NCBI RefSeq assembly: GCF_005844085.1
Contig: NZ_VCDI01000001.1
Span: forward strand, 992,001-1,056,000
Reading direction: 5' to 3'
From: Lichenicoccus roseus
GTDB taxonomy: Bacteria > Pseudomonadota > Alphaproteobacteria > Acetobacterales > Acetobacteraceae
Length of the DNA stretch: 64,000 nucleotides
A model generated the notes under the pieces. The model did no database searches. It was not told where the DNA came from and saw only the letters and a program-made list of their open reading frames with translations. This document shows, one piece after another, positions 1-8,406 of the stretch (the stretch's first letter is position 1; each line of letters starts with the position of its first letter). A program made the position numbers and the translations under genes.

Positions 1-2
1 TC

Positions 3-278
3 TTCTGCATCGGCCTGGTGCTGTGGGTTGGCGGCGTTTCGGCGCGTGTGCCGGTGGTGCTGGATTATCTCCGGACCGGCGTCGTGCCACGGCTACCGGT
101 CGCCCGCGGCCGCGAGGAGTTCAACCGGCTGACCTGTCCTGGCACAACGGCTTGCCTTGCGATCGCCCTGCCGGCCGCGGACAAGGACGCCACACTCGAC
201 GCGACGGCAATCGAGGCGTTGCTGGCGCACCGGTCGACACCCGCGCCGGCCCGGCTCCGCAGACTGTCGCGTCCATGA
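3..278 (+). CDS. C-terminal fragment, possibly of a family 2 glycosyltransferase
   Basis: The reading frame is open from the left window edge to a TGA at 276-278, so only the C-terminus is present. It begins with a hydrophobic stretch (FCIGLVLWVGGV) typical of a last membrane helix, followed by a DYLRTGVVPRLP segment that resembles the juxtamembrane tail of some membrane-anchored GT2 enzymes. The remaining 50 or so residues are low in recognisable motifs. Its position just before polysaccharide genes fits a glycosyltransferase, but the catalytic part lies outside the window, so this is inference. It could equally be the tail of another membrane protein. Confidence 0.35.
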   Translation, partial: FCIGLVLWVGGVSARVPVVLDYLRTGVVPRLPVARGREEFNRLTCPGTTACLAIALPAADKDATLDATAIEALLAHRSTPAPARLRRLSRP

Positions 279-367
279 AATCGTCGGAATTGAGTCCGAC
301 ACTTCGCGTGACGACACGCTGGCGCACGGCTAAGTCGCCGATACGACTGAAACGAGGACTGACCCAG

Positions 368-694
368 ATGCTTCGCAAAACCCTGTTGATCCTGGCCACT
401 GCCGGCTTGCTCGCGGCACCGGACGCGCGTGCCGCTGCGCCGGGCGGCGCCGATAACGGGCTGCCGCAGGTCTATTCGACGACGCCGAGCGCGATGAGCG
501 ACCACTACGTCCAGGGAAGATACAACAAGGACGGCATATTCGTGCCGCCACACTACGAGCCGAAAGCGAAGCCGGTCTTCCACGGCTACTTCGACCACAA
601 CAAGACCACGGTCAAGCACGGCTATTTCGACGCGCCGAAGCCGGTGAAGCCGAAGACCGACCAGGACGACGCCGACCAACCCGGGCAGCGCTAG
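368..694 (+). CDS. small secreted protein with HGYFD repeats
   Basis: A 108-residue protein with a clear signal peptide (LRKTLLILATAGLLAAPDARA, cleavage after about residue 23). The mature part contains a YNKDGIFVPPHYEP segment and two copies of HGYFD 12 residues apart, and ends in a polar tail rich in Lys, Asp and Pro. The KDG-aromatic-V-x-PHY pattern is seen in small periplasmic or surface proteins of unknown function. The ATG at 368 follows a GAGG at about 353 and directly starts the signal peptide, so longer in-frame versions are unlikely. I do not recognise a function. It sits beside exopolysaccharide genes and is closed by a terminator at 732-759. Confidence 0.6.
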   Translation: MLRKTLLILATAGLLAAPDARAAAPGGADNGLPQVYSTTPSAMSDHYVQGRYNKDGIFVPPHYEPKAKPVFHGYFDHNKTTVKHGYFDAPKPVKPKTDQDDADQPGQR

Positions 695-731
695 CCACCC
701 GCGCCCCTCTCACCCGTCCGGAATAGTAAAA

Positions 732-759
732 GCGGAGGCCGGGTCACCCCGGCCTCCGC
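732..759. terminator. bidirectional stem-loop between convergent genes
   Basis: A perfect 12-bp stem (GCGGAGGCCGGG paired with CCCGGCCTCCGC) with a 4-nt loop lies between the small secreted protein gene and the convergent tyrosine-kinase gene. An A-rich stretch on the left gives a weak U-tract for the minus-strand transcript. Confidence 0.7.
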
Positions 760-811
760 CCTGATGTGGTCTATCGGGAAAACGTCCTGCCTTGGCAGGA
801 CGCCCTGTTGG

Positions 812-3088
812 TCAATGCTGGTAGTACGGCGCGTAGCGGGAGTGATAGGCCTCTGCATCGGTGTGGCCTGACCGCGCATGTGCACGCATGTTCACCCGCG
901 TCAGCGCGGCACCGACCACGTTGGCGCCGGCATCCTGCAGCATCTCGTAGCAATGCTTGGCCACTGCACGCGGCGTGGTCTGCCAGCGTACGCAGAGCAG
1001 CGTGGACTCCGCCAGGCTGGCCACGATGCGCGCGTCGGTCATGGCGATGACCGGCGGCAGATCCAGCACCACCAGATCGTAGTCGCGTCGCAGCCTTTCG
1101 AGCAGCATCACCATGTTCTCCGACATGAACAGCGAGTGCGAGTTGCTGCGTCCGGCGACGCCGGCCGGGATGTAGTCGAAGTTGGTGAGCTTGTCGGTGT
1201 GGATGACGTCCTCGAGCGTCGCGGTGCCGCTCAGGAACTCGAGCAGCCCGGTCTTCTCCTTGACGCCCATCAGCTTCGCGAAGCTCGGCTTGCGGGTGTC
1301 GCACTCGACCACCACGATACGCTCACCGGCCAGGCTCGCGGAGCGCGCCAGGCAGATAGAGGTCGTGGTCTTGCCTTCGCCGGGACGCGCGGCGGCGATC
1401 GCCACCACCTTGGGCCGGCTGGTGCCAAGCCAGAGGGCCGCACGCAGCGAGCGAACCTGCTCGGCGCCAAGAGAGAACGGCTTCTGGACGAGATATTCCT
1501 CCATCCCGGCCACGCCCTCCTTGTCGCGGTCGATCTGGGGGATCTGCGCGAGGCAGTTGAGGCCGAGCACGCTGCGGATGTCGTGCCCGCTGCGGAACTT
1601 GCTCTGCGTCAGCTCAAGCAGATAGACGAGCAGGAAGCCGATGCAGAAGCCCAGCAGCACGGCGGCCGGCAGCAGCACCTTGGTCTTCGGATAGGACGGC
1701 TCACCGGGCGGCAGCGCCATCGAGACGATACGCGCATCAGGCTGCTCGATGGCGGCCTGCTGCGCCAGGCGCTGCATCGAGCCGAGCACGGTCGAGAGCA
1801 GGTTGCGTGACGCATCAGACTCACGCTGCATCGCCTCGAGCGGGATCTCCGCCTGGCCGGCGGTGGCAACCCGCTCGCGGGCGTCGCGCAGCTCCTGCTC
1901 GAGACCGGCGACCTTGGCACGGGACGACCGCACCGCAGCGTCCGAGGCGGCCATTACCTGCCCGGTCTCGGCATTAACCTCGCTGGACAGAACGCCGAGC
2001 TGCTGGCGCATCGCCAGCACCGTCGGGTGGTTCGGGCCGAGATGGGCGAGCAGCGACTGCAGCTGGGCGCTGACGGCGTCGCGCTGCGCCCGCAGTGCGA
2101 TCACGCTGGGCGACACCGCCGCCTGCGCCGATGTGCCGAGGCGGCCGTGCGCCGCGCTTACATTGCCCTCGGCCTGCGCAAGCTCGTTGCGCGCCGACAC
2201 GAGGCTGTCGCTGAGGCGGCTGACCTCCTCGGTGGCGAGGCCGGCCTGCACGCCCTGGGTAAGCCCCTGGCTGCTACGATAGTTGGCAATCTTGTTCTCG
2301 TTCGACTGCACCTGCTGCTGCAGCTCGTGTGCCTGTCCCTCGAGCCACTTGTTGGCGTTGCGGACGGCGTCGAACTTCATCTGCAGCTGGTCGGAGATAT
2401 ACATGCTGGCGAGATCGTTCGCGATCTGCGCAGAAAGGGTGCGGCTGCGCGAGGTGAACGATACGTCGATCACGTGCGACTGGCGGACCGCTTCGGCGGT
2501 GATGGCCTGCTGTGTCAGGGTTACGACGAGGCGACGGATATCGTCCTCGGTCGCCGGCGGGCGGGAGTCTGCCACCAGGCTTTCGGCGGCGGCCGGGAAG
2601 ACCGGCCGGATCAGGAAGGCGATGCCGCCCTTCACGCCGCCGGTCACGCCCTCGATGATCGCCGAGGTGGTCGATTTCGGCCGTAGCGTCGGGTTGAACT
2701 CGGGGTTCTCCATGAGGTCGAACTTCTCGGCGACGCGCTGCGCCGAGTGCAGACCCTGGATCACCTCGACCTGACTGGAGATGACCTCGTCGCTGGTGGC
2801 ATCCGGTCGCAGGATGCTCTGCAGCTCCTGCTGCTGGTAGGACGCCGGCTCGTATATCACCGAGGCGGTCGCGGTGTACAGCGGCGTGAGCTGCTTCAGC
2901 CCCGCCCATGCGATCGCCGGTACCAGCAGGACGCAAAGCAGCATCACCCAGCGGTGGCGCCAGAGGCTCCAGGCCGCGTTCGACAGCATCACACCGGTCG
3001 CGTCTCTCGGGTTGGTTCCGACCTGCGCCCCCCGGTAAAATCGTTCGGCACCCGATCCGGACTGAGAGCCCGGCGCCACGTTCAGCAT
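812..3088 (-). CDS. exopolysaccharide chain-length regulator / BY-kinase (Wzc/GumC-type)
   Basis: A 758-residue inner-membrane protein with the full architecture of polysaccharide co-polymerases fused to a bacterial tyrosine kinase. A Wzz domain follows transmembrane helix 1 (about residues 43-64), then comes a long periplasmic coiled-coil with a GNVR-type region, helix 2 (about 470-492), and a cytoplasmic CpsD/CapB-like kinase. Walker A is ARPGEGKTTTS (about 566-576), Walker A' is VVVECDTRKP and Walker B is VVLDLPP. The C-terminus holds a tyrosine cluster (YHSRYAPYYQH), the usual autophosphorylation site. In this family the cycle of oligomerisation and phosphorylation sets polymer length during Wzy-dependent export. 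The gene converges on the small secreted protein, and its upstream region (3089-3385) is shared with the divergent acyltransferase gene. No Wzy or Wza homologue is in view nearby. Confidence 0.9.
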   Translation of the reverse strand: MLNVAPGSQSGSGAERFYRGAQVGTNPRDATGVMLSNAAWSLWRHRWVMLLCVLLVPAIAWAGLKQLTPLYTATASVIYEPASYQQQELQSILRPDATSDEVISSQVEVIQGLHSAQRVAEKFDLMENPEFNPTLRPKSTTSAIIEGVTGGVKGGIAFLIRPVFPAAAESLVADSRPPATEDDIRRLVVTLTQQAITAEAVRQSHVIDVSFTSRSRTLSAQIANDLASMYISDQLQMKFDAVRNANKWLEGQAHELQQQVQSNENKIANYRSSQGLTQGVQAGLATEEVSRLSDSLVSARNELAQAEGNVSAAHGRLGTSAQAAVSPSVIALRAQRDAVSAQLQSLLAHLGPNHPTVLAMRQQLGVLSSEVNAETGQVMAASDAAVRSSRAKVAGLEQELRDARERVATAGQAEIPLEAMQRESDASRNLLSTVLGSMQRLAQQAAIEQPDARIVSMALPPGEPSYPKTKVLLPAAVLLGFCIGFLLVYLLELTQSKFRSGHDIRSVLGLNCLAQIPQIDRDKEGVAGMEEYLVQKPFSLGAEQVRSLRAALWLGTSRPKVVAIAAARPGEGKTTTSICLARSASLAGERIVVVECDTRKPSFAKLMGVKEKTGLLEFLSGTATLEDVIHTDKLTNFDYIPAGVAGRSNSHSLFMSENMVMLLERLRRDYDLVVLDLPPVIAMTDARIVASLAESTLLCVRWQTTPRAVAKHCYEMLQDAGANVVGAALTRVNMRAHARSGHTDAEAYHSRYAPYYQH

Positions 3089-3385
3089 ATGTCGGCCCCT
3101 TTCGGACGCGCGCTTACGACATCAAGCGTTCCGGAGCGGGACCCCGGAGCGATTGACATAACGTTAGTTCACTCATAGACGCTGGAGAAGCACTTCTCCG
3201 ATCAGAGCTGCTCCCAGGGGGACCTAGCTCGCAATCAGGCGGACGATAATACATTGCTTTGCGATGTGCACTGTCTTTATGTTTGACCAAGGCGGACATC
3301 GTTGCGAAGGCAACCGACTGTGGCGGCTCAGCCGCACGGTAACGGCACGCCGTGATCGCCACTTTCCAGCTTCCGGATAAGGTCA
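3089..3385. promoter_or_regulatory. divergent promoter region of the polysaccharide kinase and acyltransferase genes
   Basis: A 297-bp non-coding stretch between divergent starts, lower in GC than its flanks. It contains a TTGACA at about 3154 and an AACGTTAGTT element at about 3160. A similar TAACGT(T)AGTT sequence, inverted, occurs upstream of the large glycosyltransferase gene near 59990. I see no reading frame worth calling here. Confidence 0.35.
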
Positions 3386-4549
3386 ATGAGCCAGGCTTCC
3401 ACGGTTTCGGCCTCAGCGACGGTAGCTGAGCGCGGGTCATCGCATTCTGTTATCAGGAGCCGCCTGGTCGACCTCGACCGGGCCAAGGGGCTCGCCATCG
3501 TCCTGGTCGTGTTCGGACACCTGGTGTCCCGGCAGGATCCGGCCGGGGTGACCTGGTACGAGCCGCTGCGCATCGCGATCTACCTCTTCCACATGCCGTT
3601 CTTCATGTACCTCAGCGGCTATGTGCTGTTCTGGTCGCAATCCGGCGCAAAATCCGGGTCAGGCCGCCGGCCGTCCTGGCTCTCCGGGGTCGCAAAACGG
3701 GCGCGTCGCCTGTTGATCCCGTTCTTCGGGTTCGGCCTGTTGACCATCGCCGGCAAGCTCGCAGCGTCCCATCTCATGCACGTCGACAACCTGCCTGCGG
3801 GGGGTTGGGCGGCACTCGACAGCCTGCTTATCCATACCCAATCCAGTCCGGCGCTCTCGGTATGGTACATCGGCGTGCTGTTCGTCTATGCGAGCGTGAC
3901 GCCGCTGCTGCTGCGACTGCCGCCGATCCCGGTACCAGCCAGCCTGCGCGCATGGCTGGCCCGGCCGGGCCTGGACCCGATCCCCAGCATCGCCTGGCTG
4001 CTGCCAGTGGCGGCGCTGCTGTATGTCCTCGACGCACCGCCGGTCGTCTATCTGGACCGTATCTGCCGCTTCTATATCTTCTTCGTCCTGGGTGGCCTTG
4101 CGGCGACAGCGGGCAGGCGCTGGTGGGCAATCCTTGACCGCTACTGGGGCGTCGCGATGGTTCTGCTTCTGGCCGTAATCGGCATCGTCGGCGCCGGCTG
4201 GGTGCCGTTCGACTGGCGCACGGATGTCGCCAACCACTTCCCGTACAAGGCCTACATGCTCGCTGCCGGCGTGCTGTCGATGATCGCCCTGCATGGGCTG
4301 GTGCGTGCCCGGATCGTCGCCGGCTGGAATTGGCTGGTGTGGCTCGGAAACATGTGTTTTGCGATCTATCTGCTCAACACCATCTGCCTGGGCCTGTCGA
4401 AGGGCGTGCTGCTGAAGTTCCTGCACTGGAACGCGGCCGATTTCCCCATCATTGCCGTCGCGATGATGGCGAGCGGCATCCTGGGCCCGATCCTGATCAA
4501 GGTCCTGCTGCTGCGCCGGATCCCGGTCCTTGACCGCATGACCGACTAG
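3386..4549 (+). CDS. acyltransferase 3 family protein (polysaccharide O-acylation)
   Basis: A 387-residue multi-pass membrane protein with about ten hydrophobic helices. The N-terminal signature RLVDLDRAKGLAIVLVVFGHL contains the R/K-G-x-A-I-x-x-V-x-x-x-H pattern of the acyltransferase-3 (OatA/NodX/GumF) family, including its essential His, followed by FHMPFFMYLSGYVLF. These enzymes transfer acetyl or succinyl groups from the cytoplasm onto sugars. Given the neighbours, the likely acceptor is an exopolysaccharide repeat unit. The ATG at 3386 has an AAGG about 10 nt upstream. It ends 91 bp from the convergent WecG-family gene. Confidence 0.8.
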   Translation: MSQASTVSASATVAERGSSHSVIRSRLVDLDRAKGLAIVLVVFGHLVSRQDPAGVTWYEPLRIAIYLFHMPFFMYLSGYVLFWSQSGAKSGSGRRPSWLSGVAKRARRLLIPFFGFGLLTIAGKLAASHLMHVDNLPAGGWAALDSLLIHTQSSPALSVWYIGVLFVYASVTPLLLRLPPIPVPASLRAWLARPGLDPIPSIAWLLPVAALLYVLDAPPVVYLDRICRFYIFFVLGGLAATAGRRWWAILDRYWGVAMVLLLAVIGIVGAGWVPFDWRTDVANHFPYKAYMLAAGVLSMIALHGLVRARIVAGWNWLVWLGNMCFAIYLLNTICLGLSKGVLLKFLHWNAADFPIIAVAMMASGILGPILIKVLLLRRIPVLDRMTD

Positions 4550-4640
4550 CACTGACGAGCGTCTTCATGCGCTCCTGAAGCAGGGTCGATCGGAAGATGG
4601 CCACGCGGGATGCCTCCGTACGGCCGCCCAGGGCGAGGCC

Positions 4641-5453
4641 CTAGAGGCGCGGCGGCATCCGGCGGGCCCGCCTCTGGCGCTGGCGCTCGCGCCACAGCAC
4701 CCAGAAGATCGGCGGATTTTCCAGGAGGTATCGCCTTACGAGGCGTCGCGGGTCGGACATCATCCGGTGCAGCCACTCGATGCCCATGCGCTGCATGAAT
4801 TCGGGGGCACGTGGCAGCACGCCGGCAACGAACTCGAGGCTGGCGCCGATGCACAGCGCCGTGCCGGTAGCCTCGCCGCTCTCGGCGATCGCCGCCGCGA
4901 GGATTTCCTGGCGTGGCGATCCCACAGCCAGAAAGATGAGCCGGGCGGGATTGTCGAGCACGAACCGTACGGCGCGCTGAAGCTCGACCGGATCACGATC
5001 GAACCCCATCGGCGGATCGAAATGCGCCGGCTGCGCAATCCCGGTGCGCGCCACCAGGGCGGCAAGATGCTGCTGCCGCAATCCGATGATGGTGACCCGC
5101 TCACCGGGCTCGAGATGCCGCTGCAGCAGTTCCGCGGTGAGATCGCTGCCGGTGGTGACGGTCGGCGCCGGCAGGCCGAACATGCGGCAGACACGCGCCA
5201 CCACACGGCTGTCCAGCAGACACAGACCGGCGGCGCGGTAGAGCGGCGACAGCGCCGGAAAACGCGCCAGCCTGACGAGGTGATCCGCGTTCGGCGTCAC
5301 CACGTAGGTGAACGGCGCCCGGGCGGGACGATTGGCGATGCATTCCGCTGCCTGCCGCACGTCGAAGTCTGCGAAGTCGAGATCGAGAAGTCGCAGCTTC
5401 CGGCTTTGCGGAACCACGGTCATCACGGGCCGGATCGGGATCGCAGCCGGCAT
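4641..5453 (-). CDS. WecG/TagA/CpsF family glycosyltransferase (GT26)
   Basis: The core matches the GT26 family. It has YVVTPNADHLVRL near the N-terminus (the T-x-N-x-D/E-x-x substrate-site motif), LLDSRVVARVCRMFG, TGSDLTAEL, then VGSPRQEILAA and GASLEFVAGVLPRAP, and the conserved end IEWLHRMMSDPRRLVRRY. Members add N-acetylmannosaminuronate, glucuronate or related sugars to lipid-linked intermediates at the inner membrane face (GumM and AceP-type enzymes belong here). I place the start at the ATG at 5453, giving 270 residues, because homologous sequence begins about 20 residues later. An in-frame ATG at 5588 would add 45 residues of low-complexity sequence overlapping the divergent promoter. 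Confidence 0.85.
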   Translation of the reverse strand: MPAAIPIRPVMTVVPQSRKLRLLDLDFADFDVRQAAECIANRPARAPFTYVVTPNADHLVRLARFPALSPLYRAAGLCLLDSRVVARVCRMFGLPAPTVTTGSDLTAELLQRHLEPGERVTIIGLRQQHLAALVARTGIAQPAHFDPPMGFDRDPVELQRAVRFVLDNPARLIFLAVGSPRQEILAAAIAESGEATGTALCIGASLEFVAGVLPRAPEFMQRMGIEWLHRMMSDPRRLVRRYLLENPPIFWVLWRERQRQRRARRMPPRL

Positions 5454-5655
5454 GTCCTGAAGGATGGAGACGCTAGTCACCGTTTCAACTCCGTTACGTC
5501 TGGCCACATCGGGCACGCCTGCAAGGCCGTGGAAGGTCAACCCCGCGACAACACCCACGATGGTCAGGCTTGCTCGCGCATCCGACAAGACCGGCGTTTA
5601 ACACGTCTTCACAGCATGCTACACTGAAGAAGAGTTGCAGAGGGTCTTCACCGGA

Positions 5656-7209
5656 ATGCTGTCGTCGCACGATCGGCGTAACGGCGGCATCGTGCTCGCC
5701 ATGTTGGTTGCCCTCATAATCCTGGTCGCGTCGGCATGGTCGCGCGGCACCGAGTATGATGAAGACTACAGCGTCTTTATCGCCGCCGGAGGTCCGCGGC
5801 CGGCCTGGCCCGCGACGGTGTTTACGCCGGTCGAAGTGCAACACGTGTTTTCCGGGCACAGCACGATGCAAAGCATCGCCGAGGATCTTCGCCGGACCGA
5901 CGTGCATCCGCCACTCTATTTCTGGACGGTCGCAGCCTGGCGAGGCGTTTTCGGCACCAGCCTGTTCGAGACCAGGCTGTTCTCCGTATTGTGCAGCCTC
6001 GGCGCGCTCGTCGGTGTCGCAGTTCTGGCGCGTCTGTCCGGCGTCCCGCCGGTTGCCGCCGTCCTGCTTACCGTCGGCTGCTACGGTTTCGCCTACACCG
6101 GCTCGATCGCACGCGGCTTCGCCCTGGCGCAGCTCTGCGTCATATGGGGGGCGGTGATGGTCCTCCGGGCATCTCTTGTTGTATCGGCACTGCCCCGAAG
6201 ATCCTCCTCCGCACCGGCCATGATCGGCCTTGCCCTCGCGGCCGGACTGGTGCTCGGGCTTGCCAGCTTCACCAACTATCTCGCGGCCTTCGGCGGTGCT
6301 GGCGCGCTGTGCTGGCTGCTGCTGACACAGTGGCGCCGCGTCGCGGTCTGGCTGGCCGCCGGGATCGGTTTCTGCGCGGTGCTGCCCCTGGACCTGTACT
6401 TCTTCATCGCCCAGCGCAGCAGCCGGACCGGGCAGTTCCCGCCCTTCCACCTGGTGCCAAGTCTCGTTCGGCTGGGGAAATATTCCGCGGCCAACATATT
6501 CGGTGGCCTGCCGCTCTATGCCGGTCATCTCGGTGGGATCCTGCTCGGCGGCATCCTGGTGCTGGCGATGTTTGCCCTGCTGCTGCTGATCGCGCTGCGC
6601 TGGAGCCGGATCGGCACGGGACGGGCAAGGCTGCTGCTGGCGATGACGGCGGTGGCGACGCCGGTCGGCCTGCTGCTGCTCGGCTTCGTGTTCAACAACA
6701 CGCCGATCGAACTGCGCTACGTGGCCTTCGCGACCCCCTTCCTGGCGTTGCTGCTGGCCGGCAGCCTGGCGTCGCTGCCCGGTCGTGCCGGATACGCGGT
6801 GCTGGCCGCCGTGCTATGCATCCAGGCGGCGGCGCTGCTCGGCATGATGACCCGACCGGAGACCATGCAGCCGCAGGCGCAGACTGCCCGCAGCGCCGCC
6901 CGGCTGGAACGTGCGGGAGCGCTGGTGCTGGTGCCATACGGCAATGACGGCGTCGGCGTGCTGGCGGCCTTCGTGCGCGAGGCGCCGCCCTCCATGCACA
7001 TGCTGGTGGTCGGTCCCGGCGCCGATCCCGCCGTGCTGCGCCACCGGGTCGGCAATGCCTCGCGCGTGATCCTGGTCATGCTCGGCCTGGACGGCGACAG
7101 CAAGGCGACCCTCCCGCAGATGGAGCATGCCTTCGAGGGCGTGTCCTGCTGGACACAGGGTCCGACCGGTTTCGATACGATTGCGTTCGATCGCGCGCCG
7201 TCGTGCTAA
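5656..7209 (+). CDS. GT-C-like multi-pass membrane glycosyltransferase
   Basis: A protein of about 517 residues with some ten to twelve predicted membrane helices. The first external loop carries acidic residues (SRGTEYDEDYS) and then RRTDVHPPLYFWTVAAW, where the D-x-HPP-LY motif is typical of the GT39/ArnT-like superfamily that uses polyprenyl-phosphate sugars on the periplasmic side. The C-terminal 110 residues form a soluble domain. The gene overlaps the next GT2 gene, whose product would make a polyprenyl-phosphate sugar donor, so the two probably work as a pair to decorate a polysaccharide or lipid. A TTG at 5635 is an alternative start; I prefer the ATG at 5656 with AGAGGG upstream. The exact acceptor is unknown. 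Confidence 0.65.
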   Translation: MLSSHDRRNGGIVLAMLVALIILVASAWSRGTEYDEDYSVFIAAGGPRPAWPATVFTPVEVQHVFSGHSTMQSIAEDLRRTDVHPPLYFWTVAAWRGVFGTSLFETRLFSVLCSLGALVGVAVLARLSGVPPVAAVLLTVGCYGFAYTGSIARGFALAQLCVIWGAVMVLRASLVVSALPRRSSSAPAMIGLALAAGLVLGLASFTNYLAAFGGAGALCWLLLTQWRRVAVWLAAGIGFCAVLPLDLYFFIAQRSSRTGQFPPFHLVPSLVRLGKYSAANIFGGLPLYAGHLGGILLGGILVLAMFALLLLIALRWSRIGTGRARLLLAMTAVATPVGLLLLGFVFNNTPIELRYVAFATPFLALLLAGSLASLPGRAGYAVLAAVLCIQAAALLGMMTRPETMQPQAQTARSAARLERAGALVLVPYGNDGVGVLAAFVREAPPSMHMLVVGPGADPAVLRHRVGNASRVILVMLGLDGDSKATLPQMEHAFEGVSCWTQGPTGFDTIAFDRAPSC

Positions 7210-7322
7210 AGCGTACGGCGGTGCCCGGCCCGCTTCCCGCGATGGCTGCCTTGGCCGGGAACAAGGGCATGATCAATCGGGATCATGCTGCAGACGGTGA
7301 TCGCGAAGGACTTCCGACCGAG

Positions 7323-8318
7323 ATGTTCCACGAGACGCAGGCTGCCGGTCCCCCGGTCTTTTCCGTCGTCGTTCCCTGCTACAACGAGGAGCTCGGCATC
7401 GACGAGTTCCATCGCCGCATCAGCCTGGTGATGGACGGGCTCGGCCGCAGCTGGGAGGTCGTCTACGTCAACGACGGCAGCGCCGACGGCACCCTGATCC
7501 GGCTCGAGGCGCTGCGCTCGGCTGACCCGGCGGTCGGCCTGGTCAACCTGTCGCGTAACTTCGGCAAGGAGATCGCCCTCACCGCCGGCCTCGACCACGC
7601 CCGCGGCGAGGCGATCATTGTCATCGATGCGGATCTGCAAGACCCACCCGAGGTGATCCCCGAGCTGGTGACGGTGTGGGAGAGCGGCTACGACATGGTC
7701 TATGCCCAGCGCCGTGCGCGCGAGGGCGAAACCTGGCTCAAGAAATTCACCGCCAACCAGTTCTACCGCACCATGCAACGAGTTGGCGGCGTGCGGTTGC
7801 CTCAGAATACCGGCGACTTCAGGTTGCTGAGCCGGCGCGCACTGGATGCGCTGCTGCTGCTGCGCGAGCATCACCGCTTCATGAAGGGCCTGTTTGCCTG
7901 GGTCGGCTTTCCAAGCCAGGCCGTGCTCTACGATCGGGCGCCGCGTCACGCCGGAAGCAGCAGCTGGAACTACTGGCGGCTGTGGAACCTCGCGGTGGAA
8001 GGCATTACAGGCTTCACCCTGATGCCGCTCAAGATCGCGACCTACCTTGGGCTGGGGGTCGCGCTGTTCTCGCTGTTCTTCGGTGGCCAGCTGGTATTGC
8101 GCACGCTGCTGTTCGGCAACCGGGTTCCAGGCTATCCCAGCCTCATGGCCGTCGTGCTGTTTCTTGGCGGCGTCCAGCTGATGACGCTTGGCGTGATCGG
8201 CGAATATCTCGGTCGCGTGTTCAACGAGACCAAGAAGCGCCCGCTCTACTTGGTGGAGCGCGCCATTCCCAGTCAGGTCTCGCTGCTTCCGCAGGCGCAG
8301 CCGTCGCGGGTCGCCTGA
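7323..8318 (+). CDS. GtrB/ArnC-like polyprenyl-phosphate glycosyltransferase (GT2)
   Basis: The GT2 fold starts at FSVVVPCYNEE, with VYVNDGSADGT as the nucleotide-sugar site and VIDADLQDPPE as the DXD-type metal site. NTGDFRLLSRRALDAL and FAWVGF follow, then two C-terminal helices around GLGVALFSLFFGGQL and LMAVVLFLGGVQLMTLGVIGEYLGRV. This layout matches DPM1/GtrB/YkcC enzymes that load undecaprenyl phosphate with a hexose on the cytoplasmic face. The frame is open back to a GTG at 7203 that overlaps the previous gene. I choose the ATG at 7323, which has GAAGGA upstream and begins about ten residues before the fold; ATG 7269 is also possible. It is followed by a terminator at 8348-8374. Confidence 0.85.
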   Translation: MFHETQAAGPPVFSVVVPCYNEELGIDEFHRRISLVMDGLGRSWEVVYVNDGSADGTLIRLEALRSADPAVGLVNLSRNFGKEIALTAGLDHARGEAIIVIDADLQDPPEVIPELVTVWESGYDMVYAQRRAREGETWLKKFTANQFYRTMQRVGGVRLPQNTGDFRLLSRRALDALLLLREHHRFMKGLFAWVGFPSQAVLYDRAPRHAGSSSWNYWRLWNLAVEGITGFTLMPLKIATYLGLGVALFSLFFGGQLVLRTLLFGNRVPGYPSLMAVVLFLGGVQLMTLGVIGEYLGRVFNETKKRPLYLVERAIPSQVSLLPQAQPSRVA

Positions 8319-8347
8319 CCCGACCAGGGCCTGCGATCACAAGACGA

Positions 8348-8374
8348 GGGGGCGTGGCACGATGCCACGCCCCC
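8348..8374. terminator. stem-loop terminator between convergent genes
   Basis: A perfect 12-bp stem (GGGGGCGTGGCA with TGCCACGCCCCC) with a CGA loop, followed by CTATTT, lies between the GT2 gene and the convergent outer-membrane protein gene. It can serve both directions. Confidence 0.8.
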
Positions 8375-8406
8375 CTATTTCAGGCCGACCGTAACCGGCC
8401 GCGCGC

